From: an uncultured Allomuricauda sp.
GTDB taxonomy: Bacteria; Bacteroidota; Bacteroidia; Flavobacteriales; Flavobacteriaceae
Direction of reading: 5' to 3'
Assembly (NCBI RefSeq): GCF_947258355.1
Contig: NZ_CAMYIC010000032.1
Location: forward strand, 1-64,000
DNA: 64,000 bases
The notes beneath the pieces are model-generated. The model made no database searches. It had not been told where the DNA came from and saw only the letters and a program-made list of their open reading frames with translations. A program made the translations under genes and the position numbers. This document shows positions 23,289 through 31,786 of this stretch, piece by piece. The stretch's first letter is position 1. Every line of letters starts with the position of its first letter.

Positions 23289-24541
23289 TTGGAGTGTAGT
23301 TCTAGCTGAAATACTTTCTGGATCAGTTCCAGACTATCATCGGTATCCACCTCGTTGCTCTTTAAGTGGTTGGCAAACTGCTTGGTGATTTTTTGAATGA
23401 TCCTGTCGGAGATGATTTCTGCCTGAATTTGGTCGAAACCTTCAATTTTTTTGGTCTGAAAATCGATTTCTTCGGTCTTCATCGTATTTAGTTTGTCCTT
23501 AAGTGCATTGATCACAGGGGCAAACTTGCGGGTTTCCAACCATTTTAGGAAATCCTTTTTCACTTTTTCTATGATTGCTTCCGCTTTGGGGATGTATTTT
23601 TTTCTTTTGGCCAAGGTCTCATCCGTAATTTGTGAGAGTTGGTCCAAATGTACCAAGGTCACATTGTCCAATTGCTTCACGTCGTCCGATACGTTTTTGG
23701 GAACGGACAAATCCAATACCAATAAAGGTTTCTTCGGATAAATAAGTGCTTTGGAAACGGTTGGCAATTGGGCTCCGGTGGCAACTACGAGAATATCGGC
23801 CTTTCTGATTTCCGTTTGCAGGTCGCCGTAATCCTTTACCGTTAAATGAAACTTGCCAGCGATATCCTCCGCTTTTTCCCGAGTTCTGTTGATCAAGGTA
23901 ATGTGTGAGTTATTGGAGTGCTTTACCAGGTTTTCGCATGTATTTCGTCCAATTTTACCCGTTCCGAACAACAAGATGTTTTTGTTGGAAATGTCATCAA
24001 CATTGTCCAAAATATATTTTACCGAAGCAAAAGCCACCGACGTAGCTCCAGAAGACAGTTCCGTTTCATTTTTGATACGCTTACTAGCCTGGATTACAGC
24101 ATTGCACAAACGCTCCAAGAACGGATTGGCCATTTCTTGCTTTTTGGAGCGATAAAATCCTTGCTTTATTTGGCTGATGATTTCAAAGTCGCCCAAAATT
24201 TGGCTGTCGAGTCCGGTGCCTACTTTGAACATATGAGAGATGGCATCATGGTTTTTATACACGTAGGCCACTTCCTGAAATTCTTCAACGGTTCCATTGG
24301 TCTCGTCGCAAAGGAGCTTGATAAGCTGGTAGGGATGTTGTGCAAAACCATAAAGTTCGGTCCTGTTACAAGTAGAAATAGCCAATAGGCCATCAATTCC
24401 GATTTCCTTGGCCTTGCCCAAAATATGGTCAATGGCAGGAACATCCAGACTGAACTTTCCTCTAACCTCTGCATCCGCCTTCTTGTAACTCAACCCTATG
24501 GCGTAGAAGGAATTATGTTTTGAAATATGGTAGTCCCTCAT
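23285..24541 (-). CDS. hemA: Glutamyl-tRNA reductase
   Basis: It reduces glutamyl-tRNA to glutamate-1-semialdehyde, the entry and usual control point of the C5 heme route. The ATG at 24541 gives 418 residues; the longer frame adds a 15-residue leader that does not fit the family. Cys58 in ISTCNRTELYGF is the thioester nucleophile. The NADPH domain follows (LLFGTGKIGRNTCENL), then the dimerisation helices. It is the first hem gene of the minus-strand row and faces the AraC-type regulator. Confidence 0.96.
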   Translation of the reverse strand: MRDYHISKHNSFYAIGLSYKKADAEVRGKFSLDVPAIDHILGKAKEIGIDGLLAISTCNRTELYGFAQHPYQLIKLLCDETNGTVEEFQEVAYVYKNHDAISHMFKVGTGLDSQILGDFEIISQIKQGFYRSKKQEMANPFLERLCNAVIQASKRIKNETELSSGATSVAFASVKYILDNVDDISNKNILLFGTGKIGRNTCENLVKHSNNSHITLINRTREKAEDIAGKFHLTVKDYGDLQTEIRKADILVVATGAQLPTVSKALIYPKKPLLVLDLSVPKNVSDDVKQLDNVTLVHLDQLSQITDETLAKRKKYIPKAEAIIEKVKKDFLKWLETRKFAPVINALKDKLNTMKTEEIDFQTKKIEGFDQIQAEIISDRIIQKITKQFANHLKSNEVDTDDSLELIQKVFQLELHSK

Positions 24542-24561
24542 AAAGGATATAAATCGCAGCA

Positions 24562-24569
24562 CAAAAATA
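24562..24569 (-). promoter_or_regulatory. Possible -7 element of the hem operon
   Basis: The minus strand reads TATTTTTG, a perfect TAnnTTTG, about 20 bases before the hemA ATG. The nearest upstream TTG is only 14 bases away (24586-24584), so the -33 box is weak. Confidence 0.4.
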
Positions 24570-24676
24570 ACAGGGTTATGGGTCAAAAAATAACGCTAGC
24601 GGAACTATGGGTGGTGGCTAAAATTATTTTATGTGTTTTTTTTGATAAAAATGATGTAAAGCATTGTTATTATTGA

Positions 24677-24684
24677 TAAATTTG
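24677..24684 (+). promoter_or_regulatory. Possible -7 element of the AraC-type regulator
   Basis: TAAATTTG fits TAnnTTTG exactly and lies 68 bases before the chosen ATG. No TTG stands at the expected -33 distance. The palindrome at 24699-24719 would begin close to the predicted transcript start. Confidence 0.4.
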
Positions 24685-24698
24685 GTGATACACAATAC

Positions 24699-24719
24699 AA
24701 TTTAGAGCGATTCTAAATT
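24699..24719. promoter_or_regulatory. 21-bp perfect palindrome, Fur-box-like operator candidate
   Basis: AATTTAGA-GCGAT-TCTAAATT is a perfect 8-5-8 inverted repeat. It lies between the possible -7 element and the start codon of the AraC-type gene, where a repressor would block transcription. It resembles the ATTTAGA-n5-TCTAAAT pattern I recall for Fur in Bacteroidota. Being next to heme genes fits iron control. Confidence 0.55.
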
Positions 24720-24751
24720 AACACAAAAACAAAATTAGATTGAAAATCAAT

Positions 24752-25630
24752 ATGAAAAATATCGCTAGCGGTTCATATGACGAAATTTTGGTCGAGGATG
24801 GTATTTACATCCTTAAAATACAAAACGATACTAAAGAACCTAAGCTGATAGAACGGGATATTGACAGTTCCTATATTCAATTCCACTTCTGTTTGAAGGG
24901 TAAGTCAAAGTTCAATTTTAATGAAGGCAACTACTATTTGGAGGTAAACGAAGAAAACTCCTTGTTGCTTTACAATACCCAAAAGGATTTACCTCTGGAT
25001 TTGGTGGTTTCACCTGGGTCCTGGTTGCTCTCGGTGGTGATGACCATAAGAAAGTTCCATTCCCTCTTTTCTGATGAGGCTAATTATATTCCTTTTTTGA
25101 GCGAAGAGAACAAGGAAAAGAAATATTATTCACAGGAAATGGTATCCCCGGCTACGGCGGTTGTATTGAGTCAGTTGATGAATTTCAACCTGCATCCATC
25201 CATCAAAAAATTATACCTGAAGGGAAAAGTGTACGAACTCATATCACTTTACTTTAATAAAACCGAAGATGCCGATTTGGAACAATGTCCATATTTAGCG
25301 GATGAGGATAATGTGCGTCGAATACGCATGGCCAAAGAGATTATGATTTCTCGAATGGCCGAGCCACCCACATTGGCCGAACTATCACAAGAAGTTGGGT
25401 TGAGCCTTAAAAAATTAAAGGAGGGCTTCAAACAGATTTATGGCGATTCCGTATTTGGATTTCTATTTGATTATAAAATGGAGTATGCCCGTAAAATGTT
25501 GGAAACCGGCAAGCACAATGTCAACGAAGTAGGTTTAAAAGTAGGATACAGTACGGCCAGCCATTTTATTACTTCCTTCAAAAAGAAATTCGGTACCACA
25601 CCTAAAAAATATTTAACTTCAAACGTCTAA
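24752..25630 (+). CDS. AraC family transcriptional regulator
   Basis: A 292-residue regulator. The N-terminal half is a cupin-like sensing domain. The C-terminal AraC double helix-turn-helix spans about 190-290 (PTLAELSQEVGLSLKKLKEGFKQIYG, then HNVNEVGLKVGYSTASHFITSFKKKFGTTPKKYL). The ATG at 24752 is preferred over an upstream in-frame TTG at 24740. It is divergent from hemA and 10 bases upstream of the ThuA gene. Control of the hem genes, itself, or both is an inference. The sensed ligand is unknown. Confidence 0.9.
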   Translation: MKNIASGSYDEILVEDGIYILKIQNDTKEPKLIERDIDSSYIQFHFCLKGKSKFNFNEGNYYLEVNEENSLLLYNTQKDLPLDLVVSPGSWLLSVVMTIRKFHSLFSDEANYIPFLSEENKEKKYYSQEMVSPATAVVLSQLMNFNLHPSIKKLYLKGKVYELISLYFNKTEDADLEQCPYLADEDNVRRIRMAKEIMISRMAEPPTLAELSQEVGLSLKKLKEGFKQIYGDSVFGFLFDYKMEYARKMLETGKHNVNEVGLKVGYSTASHFITSFKKKFGTTPKKYLTSNV

Positions 25631-25640
25631 ACAAACATCT

Positions 25641-26399
25641 ATGAAACCATTTGCACTATCGTTGCTTGCTTTTTGTTTTATGTTTCAAATAGTGGCGCAA
25701 GATGAGCCTGCAACAGAGGCTGAAGCACAAAAAATGCCCGAATTGGTAATGGTATTTACCAAAACAGAGGGCTGGAGGCACAAATCCATAGAAAAAGGGG
25801 TGCAAACCTTACGGGAACTTGGCAGACAAAATGGGTTTATAGCGTTACAAACAGAATCGGGGGAAGATTTTACCCCACAAAATTTAAATAACTACAAACT
25901 CGTTGTTTTCTTAAATACAACTTTGGACGTATTGAATAATGGGCAACAGAAAGCTTTTGAAGGCTATATACAAGGTGGCGGAAGCTTTCTTGGAATTCAT
26001 TCCGCATGCGACACCGAGTATGATTGGCCCTGGTACGGTGAATTAGTAGGTGGATATTTTGATAGTCACCCCAGCGATCCAAATGTTCGAAAAGCAAAAA
26101 TTGATGTGGTAAGCAAAGCGCATCCATCTATCGAACATCTGCAGGATTCATGGATCAGAACAGACGAATGGTACAACTACAAAAACCTAAGTTCCGATAC
26201 CACGGTTTTGCTCAATTTGGATGAGAGCAGCTACGAAGGTGGCACCAACGGCTCCAACCACCCAATTGCTTGGTATCACGAATTTGATGGTGGCAGGGCT
26301 TTTTATACAGGGGGCGGCCATACAGTGGATTCTTACGACGAGCCCATGTTCCGTCAACATCTTTTAGGCGCTATGGAATGGTGCTTAAAACGAAAGTAG
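25641..26399 (+). CDS. Exported ThuA-domain protein (trehalose-utilisation type)
   Basis: A 252-residue exported protein; the signal peptide is cut after FQIVAQ. The ThuA fold, related to class I glutamine amidotransferases, is seen in MVFTKTEGWRHKSIEKGVQTL, GGSFLGIHSACDTEYDWPWYGELVGGYFDSHP and the C-terminal HTVDSYDEPMFRQHLLGAMEW. ThuA proteins take part in oxidation and breakdown of disaccharides by 3-keto routes; DUF1080 and Gfo/Idh genes elsewhere in the window fit that theme. It ends 15 bases inside the 3' end of the opposite DUF1460 gene. Confidence 0.9.
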   Translation: MKPFALSLLAFCFMFQIVAQDEPATEAEAQKMPELVMVFTKTEGWRHKSIEKGVQTLRELGRQNGFIALQTESGEDFTPQNLNNYKLVVFLNTTLDVLNNGQQKAFEGYIQGGGSFLGIHSACDTEYDWPWYGELVGGYFDSHPSDPNVRKAKIDVVSKAHPSIEHLQDSWIRTDEWYNYKNLSSDTTVLLNLDESSYEGGTNGSNHPIAWYHEFDGGRAFYTGGGHTVDSYDEPMFRQHLLGAMEWCLKRK

Positions 26400-27236
26400 G
26401 GTCGGCCTCGCGACAATAATCCCAATATTGCTTTTGATGTTTTTGAGGTAATCTGCCAAAGGCATTTCAGATATTTCCACCTCACCGTTTTTGCTGGATG
26501 CATGCAATAAGTGTAACCTACCATCTGGTTGATGAATTGCAATGCCTGTATGGGTAACATCCAAGCCTTTTATGGAAGTGGCCAAAGCAAGAATGTCACC
26601 CGATTTAATGAGGTGCTCTTTACTTTCAATTTGGTCCTTAGGCAAATAGCATAATTTTTCTTTGGCAATTTCTTTTTCCACGGCCAACATGGCCTCAAAA
26701 TTTTCATCGCTGGCCAAAAAAGGATACAAGTTGCGGTGCATGCCCATAAAATTTATGGGTTTTACCAATTTCACCCCGCCAAGTTCGGCAGTGATGTCTT
26801 TTACCAATCCCTTTTTCTCGTTGTTTCTAATCCATTCCGTGAAGTAATGTAAACGGGATGGATACCCATCTAATTCACCATTTCTGTACCGAACGGTTTC
26901 CAAATTTTCAGTGAAATTTTCAAAATCTTTCTGTTGATTTTGAAGCATAAGGCTAAATGCCATCACGTTTTCCACAAAAGTGGTGCAATCCAACCCGCCG
27001 AAGTTCACCACTAAGGTTTCTGTGTTGCCAACTTCAAGGGTTTTTTCCACATAAGGAGTCCCAAGGAAGGATTGTCCTACCAAAGCTATGGTGTCTCCCA
27101 AGCTGGTACCTTTTGTAGGTTCCAAATCGGCTATTTTAACCTCAAAAAGGGTTTTGTCCTCAGGAGAACAAGTGATTTGTTGGGCATTGGCATAAGTCAC
27201 CAAAATCAAGAAAACACCAACTATCTTATTCTTCAT
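26385..27236 (-). CDS. DUF1460 family exported amidase-like protein
   Basis: A 283-residue exported protein of the DUF1460 (NlpC/P60-like, N-acetylmuramoyl-alanine amidase-like) family. The ATG at 27236 gives the best signal peptide (cut after ANAQQ). The probable catalytic Cys is in NFGGLDCTTFVENV (near residue 92) and the His in GLDVTHTGIAIHQPDG. A peptidoglycan substrate is likely by family. It overlaps the MscS gene by 11 bases, and its stop overlaps the ThuA gene tail to tail. Confidence 0.86.
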   Translation of the reverse strand: MKNKIVGVFLILVTYANAQQITCSPEDKTLFEVKIADLEPTKGTSLGDTIALVGQSFLGTPYVEKTLEVGNTETLVVNFGGLDCTTFVENVMAFSLMLQNQQKDFENFTENLETVRYRNGELDGYPSRLHYFTEWIRNNEKKGLVKDITAELGGVKLVKPINFMGMHRNLYPFLASDENFEAMLAVEKEIAKEKLCYLPKDQIESKEHLIKSGDILALATSIKGLDVTHTGIAIHQPDGRLHLLHASSKNGEVEISEMPLADYLKNIKSNIGIIVARPTLLSF

Positions 27237-28296
27237 TATTGCCATCTTTACGTTCAACCGTTAATCTGGTAGTTCTTGCGATACTTTCAGGATAATTTTG
27301 CTGTAAAAATACAATTAGCTTTTCGCGTACAAGAACCCTTAGGTCCCAAGCCGTAGGGGAATCCTTGGCACTTACCAAGCTTCTTATCTCAACATAATTG
27401 GGCTTGGTGTCCGTAACCTGGACCACATCCACTTTACCATCCCAAAGATCGGTATCATTCAATATGCGCGTTTGTTCCTCACGTATTTTATCAAAAGGCA
27501 CATTGTAATCCACATATAAAAATATCGTGCCCATCAAATCCGATGAGGTCTTGGTCCAATTCTGAAAAGGTTGGTTGATGAAATAGGGAGTGGGAACAAT
27601 CAAGCGTCTTTTGTCCCAGATACTTACCACAACGTAGGTCAGGGTAATCTCTTCAATGCGGCCCCATTCACCTTCAACAATCACCACATCATCCAGTTTG
27701 ATCGGCTGGGCAATGGCAATTTGAATGCCCGCTAAAATAGTTCCTATAAATTGCTGGGCAGAAAACCCTATGATTATTCCCGCAACACCCGCAGAGGCAA
27801 AAATACTGATGCCCACTTCGCGGATTTCTTCAAAACTCATCAATATAAATCCTACACCAAGTAGAACGATTATGAAAATAAAAATACGTTCCAGTATAGT
27901 AAACTGGGTATAGACCTTTCGTGCCTTTAGGTTGTCGACTTCTCCAATGTCATAATTGCTAATGACAATTTTTTTGATAATCTTAATCAAAGCAATCATC
28001 ACCCAGGCCATGGAAAAAATGAAAAGTATGGTACTCGCTTTTCTGAACCAGAAACCTGCATCCTCAAGGTTTAAAATATCCCGTAGTGCTTTCAATCGGA
28101 GCAATATGGAAATAAAGATCAGAACCAAGGGGAAAGCCAACTTTTTAAAAGCACTTTTGGGCAAGAGGTATTTTGGATTTTTCCCAAATCGTTTTAGCAC
28201 AACCGAGGTGCTCCAATAGAGAATAATCAGCACTAAAAGGGCAACCCCCAAGTAAATAAGGGATTCTTTCGAAACATTGTCGTAGAAGGACTCCAT
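27226..28296 (-). CDS. MscS family mechanosensitive ion channel
   Basis: A 356-residue inner-membrane channel that vents solutes on hypo-osmotic shock. The ATG at 28296 (MESFYDNV) is preferred over one 39 bases upstream. There are about four membrane helices; the last is the glycine/alanine-rich pore helix GISIFASAGVAGIIIGFSAQ. The MscS beta domain follows with PIKLDDVVIVEGEWGRIEEI and the family signature VPTPYFINQPFQNW. It is longer than MscS of E. coli because of extra N-terminal helices. Confidence 0.92.
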   Translation of the reverse strand: MESFYDNVSKESLIYLGVALLVLIILYWSTSVVLKRFGKNPKYLLPKSAFKKLAFPLVLIFISILLRLKALRDILNLEDAGFWFRKASTILFIFSMAWVMIALIKIIKKIVISNYDIGEVDNLKARKVYTQFTILERIFIFIIVLLGVGFILMSFEEIREVGISIFASAGVAGIIIGFSAQQFIGTILAGIQIAIAQPIKLDDVVIVEGEWGRIEEITLTYVVVSIWDKRRLIVPTPYFINQPFQNWTKTSSDLMGTIFLYVDYNVPFDKIREEQTRILNDTDLWDGKVDVVQVTDTKPNYVEIRSLVSAKDSPTAWDLRVLVREKLIVFLQQNYPESIARTTRLTVERKDGNNEE

Positions 28297-28441
28297 ATTC
28301 CAAAAATAAGGCAGAAAAGTCCAAGGAAGGAACATTGGTTAAACAAAATCGAGAAAGATTATTTCATCATAAGAAAGTATTTTGAAGAGGAAAAGGTGAA
28401 GTCCACTTCGTGTTGTATTTTAGCGGCCTAAACTAAAAGCC

Positions 28442-29488
28442 GTGAAAAAAGGAGTTTTATTGGTCAATTTGGGTTCCCCAGATAGCCCTACTGCAAAGGA
28501 TGTAAAGCCATATTTGGATGAATTTTTGATGGATGAACGCGTAATAGACGTAAATCCTATTCTAAGAAACATAATAGTACGTGGGATTATCTTAAATACC
28601 CGTCCCAAAAAATCGGCGGAGGCCTATTCCAAAATTTGGTGGGAAGAAGGCTCCCCATTGATTATCCTTTCCGAAAGATTCACGGAAAAAGTGCAAAAGC
28701 ACACCGACCTTCCTGTAGCTCTTGGGATGCGTTACGGTTCCATGTCCATTAAAGAAGGATTGCAGGAATTGAAGGAAAAAGGAGTGGATGAGGTGTTCTT
28801 GGTGCCATTGTATCCGCATTATGCCATGTCTTCCTATGAAACTGTGGTGGTAAAGGCACTTGAAGTGCAACAAAAGGACTTTCCCGAAATGCATTTGACC
28901 ACCTTGCCAGCCTTTTATAGTAATCCGGATTATATTAAAATATTATCAAAAAGTATTGCCGAAGGCCTTGAGGGTTTTGACTACGACCACATCCTTTTTT
29001 CCTATCATGGCATACCCGAAAGGCATATCAGAAAATCGGACCCTACCAAGTTTCATTGCCAACTGAACGGTGAATGCTGTAAGACCAATTCCGTTGCACA
29101 TCATACCTGTTACAGACATCAATGCTACGACACCACAGAGCTTGTAAAAAAAGAGTTGGGTTTGCCAGAGAATAAGGTAAGCACCTCATTCCAATCCAGG
29201 TTGGGCAGTGATCCATGGTTGCAACCCTTTACGGACAAAGAATTTGAACGATTGGGAGAAGAGGGCGTTAAAAAATTGGCCGTGATCACCCCGGCATTTG
29301 TGAGTGATTGTTTGGAGACTTTGGAAGAAATAGCCATGGAAGGAAAAGAACAGTTCCAAGAAGCAGGTGGTGGCGATTATATCCACATTCCATGTTTGAA
29401 CGATCGTGACGATTGGGCAGAACTAATGGCCAAATGGATCAAGGAATGGGAAGAAAAAGACACCCTGCCCGAAACCAACATCCGATAA
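28442..29488 (+). CDS. hemH: Ferrochelatase
   Basis: It inserts Fe2+ into protoporphyrin IX, the last heme step. It has 348 residues with a GTG start, since no ATG fits the conserved beginning KKGVLLVNLGSPDSP. The catalytic His is in FSYHGIPERHI, and the C-terminal VITPAFVSDCLETLEEI has the conserved Glu. A Cys-rich insertion (CQLNGECC, HHTCYRHQC) at about 200-225 could hold a [2Fe-2S] cluster, as in some other bacterial ferrochelatases. hemH is 4 kb from the main hem row, on the other strand. Confidence 0.96.
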   Translation: MKKGVLLVNLGSPDSPTAKDVKPYLDEFLMDERVIDVNPILRNIIVRGIILNTRPKKSAEAYSKIWWEEGSPLIILSERFTEKVQKHTDLPVALGMRYGSMSIKEGLQELKEKGVDEVFLVPLYPHYAMSSYETVVVKALEVQQKDFPEMHLTTLPAFYSNPDYIKILSKSIAEGLEGFDYDHILFSYHGIPERHIRKSDPTKFHCQLNGECCKTNSVAHHTCYRHQCYDTTELVKKELGLPENKVSTSFQSRLGSDPWLQPFTDKEFERLGEEGVKKLAVITPAFVSDCLETLEEIAMEGKEQFQEAGGGDYIHIPCLNDRDDWAELMAKWIKEWEEKDTLPETNIR

Positions 29489-29521
29489 ATTCCGTAAAAA
29501 GGAAAGAACAATAAAATTGCT

Positions 29522-30313
29522 ATGAAAATTGAACAATTGGAGCAGGAGCTCCAACCTCTGCGCGAACAACTCAAGAACCATCCACTTTATGCCCAATTGG
29601 AGTCGGTTGATGACATTAAAACGTTTATGGAGAGCCATGTCTATGCCGTTTGGGATTTCATGTCGCTCTTAAAAGCCCTTCAACAGCACCTAACGTGTGT
29701 GGGTTTGCCTTGGCATCCAGCTGCCGACACATCAGTGGCGAGGTTCATCAACGAGATAGTGTTGGAAGAAGAAAGCGATTTCAACGAAGAAGGAGAGGCC
29801 AAAAGTCATTTTGAGATGTATTTGGATGCCATGAGGGAAGTACATGCAGATACCCAAAAAGTTGAGGCCATCATTTCATCTTTCACAGATTTAAACACCG
29901 TTTCAACCCAAATTGAAGCCACTCAACTCAATCAGGCCGAAAAGAATTTTCTTCAATTCACCTTCGAGGTCATCAATAGTCAACAACCGCATCTTATTGC
30001 AGCTGCATTTACCTTCGGTCGTGAAGACTTGATTCCCGATATGTTCTTGGGAATAATTGAGCAGTCCGGGGAAAATGGTCCGAGTAAATACAAAAAATTG
30101 GAATACTACCTCAAAAGGCATATCGAATTGGATGGGGACGAACATGGCCCATTGGCATTGCGCATGATCAAGGCACTTTGTGGTTCTGACGAGGAAAAAT
30201 GGAATGATGTACTGGAGTATAGTAAAAAAGCGCTTCATTATAGAATTGAACTTTGGAACAGTATCACCGAAAAACTAAAAGAGAACAAAGGCAATTTGGT
30301 GAATGCGTTGTAG
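29522..30313 (+). CDS. DUF3050 protein (heme-oxygenase-like fold candidate)
   Basis: A 263-residue soluble protein of the DUF3050 family, which I recall as part of the heme-oxygenase-like superfamily that includes non-heme diiron oxidases. Possible metal ligands are His39 (ESHVYAVWDFM), Glu82-Glu84 and His96 (EEESDF, SHFEMYLDAM), and the triad His200-Asp204-His208 in KRHIELDGDEHGPLA. It starts 33 bases after hemH and 43 before the MATE gene, so it is probably cotranscribed with hemH. A diiron oxygenase acting in or near heme metabolism is an inference. Confidence 0.82.
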   Translation: MKIEQLEQELQPLREQLKNHPLYAQLESVDDIKTFMESHVYAVWDFMSLLKALQQHLTCVGLPWHPAADTSVARFINEIVLEEESDFNEEGEAKSHFEMYLDAMREVHADTQKVEAIISSFTDLNTVSTQIEATQLNQAEKNFLQFTFEVINSQQPHLIAAAFTFGREDLIPDMFLGIIEQSGENGPSKYKKLEYYLKRHIELDGDEHGPLALRMIKALCGSDEEKWNDVLEYSKKALHYRIELWNSITEKLKENKGNLVNAL

Positions 30314-30356
30314 TTTTGAAGCAGATGAATCATGAACCCGAAGAACACCTGCTGGC

Positions 30357-31733
30357 ATGGCCAAAATAACCTCTAACGACCTCGGGGAAGAACCCATTGG
30401 AAAATTGCTGATCAAACAGGCCGCACCTGCTTCCATTGGTATTTTGGTGATGTCCTTGAACGTTTTGGTTGATTCTATTTTTGTGGGGAACTGGATTGGT
30501 TCCATAGCCATTGCCGCCATTAATGTAGTGTTACCGGTCTCCTTTTTTATAGCGGCCTTGGGAATGGCCATTGGTATTGGTGGTTCCAGTATTATTTCAC
30601 GTGCCCTTGGTGCCAATAATCGCGAAAAGGCCCTTAAAACGTTTGGGAACCAAATTACTTTGACTTTGTTGGTCACCATTTCCATGGTGGCATTAGGACT
30701 TTACTATGTGGACAACCTAATTCCTGCGTTTGGGGGTAAAGGAACCATTTTTGATCCAGCAAAGATTTATTACACCATCATTTTATATGGAGTTCCTTTC
30801 TTGGCGCTCTGTATGATGGGCAACACGGTGATTAGGGCAGAAGGCAAGCCTAAGTTTGCCATGGTGGCCATGATCATCCCGTCCATTGGCAATTTGCTCA
30901 TGGACTACATCTTTATCTACCTGTTTGATTGGGGCATGCATGGCGCGGCATGGGCAACAACGGTGGGCTATCTGCTTTGTTTTTTATATGTTTTTTATTT
31001 TTTCCTTTCGGACAACTCCGAATTGAAAATCAATATTTCGCATTTTGGGTTGGACCGTCCCATTCTTAGGGAAATTGGTTCACTAGGATTTGTGACCTTG
31101 GCCAGACAAGCAGTGACCAGTATCACCTATTTATTGATGAACAACATACTGTTCAATTTGGGAGGTGAGGCCATGGTGGCGGTCTATGCCATAATCGGTA
31201 GAATGTTGATGTTCGCCCTATTCCCGGTATTTGGGGTGACACAAGGATTTTTACCCATCGCGGGCTACAATTACGGAGCGGTAAAGTACGACAGGGTAAA
31301 GGAATCCATTTATACAGCGATCAAATATGCGGCCTTGGTCGCAACGCTCGTTTTTGTGATACTCATGATCTTTCCTTCAGAAATCGCCTCATTATTTTTG
31401 AGTGATCGACCAGATTTGTCGCCAGAGGAGCTGGAAGCGAACAACTTTGTTCTGCGACATACACCATTGGCCATGCGTTTAGTTTTTGCCGCGACTCCGA
31501 TAATTGCCATTCAATTGATAGGGGCAGCCTATTTCCAGGCGATTGGTAAAGCTATTCCTGCTTTACTGCTCACTTTGACCCGTCAGGGCTTCTTTTTTAT
31601 CCCTTTGATTTTGATACTTCCCCATTATATGGGTGAAATTGGGGTGTGGCTTTCATTTTGTGTTGCCGATGTATTATCGACAATAGTAACGGGAATTTTT
31701 CTTCAAAAGGAAATCAGGACCGAACTATCTTAA
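30357..31733 (+). CDS. MATE family efflux transporter
   Basis: A 458-residue polytopic membrane protein with about 12 helices, the MATE architecture (two six-helix halves). The first half opens with LIKQAAPASIGILVMSLNVLVDSIFVG, and GIGGSSIISRALGANNREKA is a characteristic loop. MATE pumps export organic compounds against Na+ or H+; the substrate is unknown. Its place after hemH and DUF3050 leaves open a role in exporting a tetrapyrrole product. Confidence 0.92.
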   Translation: MAKITSNDLGEEPIGKLLIKQAAPASIGILVMSLNVLVDSIFVGNWIGSIAIAAINVVLPVSFFIAALGMAIGIGGSSIISRALGANNREKALKTFGNQITLTLLVTISMVALGLYYVDNLIPAFGGKGTIFDPAKIYYTIILYGVPFLALCMMGNTVIRAEGKPKFAMVAMIIPSIGNLLMDYIFIYLFDWGMHGAAWATTVGYLLCFLYVFYFFLSDNSELKINISHFGLDRPILREIGSLGFVTLARQAVTSITYLLMNNILFNLGGEAMVAVYAIIGRMLMFALFPVFGVTQGFLPIAGYNYGAVKYDRVKESIYTAIKYAALVATLVFVILMIFPSEIASLFLSDRPDLSPEELEANNFVLRHTPLAMRLVFAATPIIAIQLIGAAYFQAIGKAIPALLLTLTRQGFFFIPLILILPHYMGEIGVWLSFCVADVLSTIVTGIFLQKEIRTELS

Positions 31734-31786
31734 TTACCTCCATTTTGATTTAGATTGTTTAATTTGGGTGACCTAACTAAACAACC

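Larger units (their letters stand above)
24594..24771. repeat. CGCTAGCGG repeated at both ends of the hemA/araC divergent region
   Basis: The 8-bp palindrome CGCTAGCG followed by GnnC occurs at 24594-24602 and again at 24763-24771, the second copy inside the first codons of the AraC-type gene. The copies are 169 bases apart and flank the two promoters. A GC-rich 8-mer twice in 180 bases of AT-rich DNA is unlikely by chance and may be an operator pair. Confidence 0.5.
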
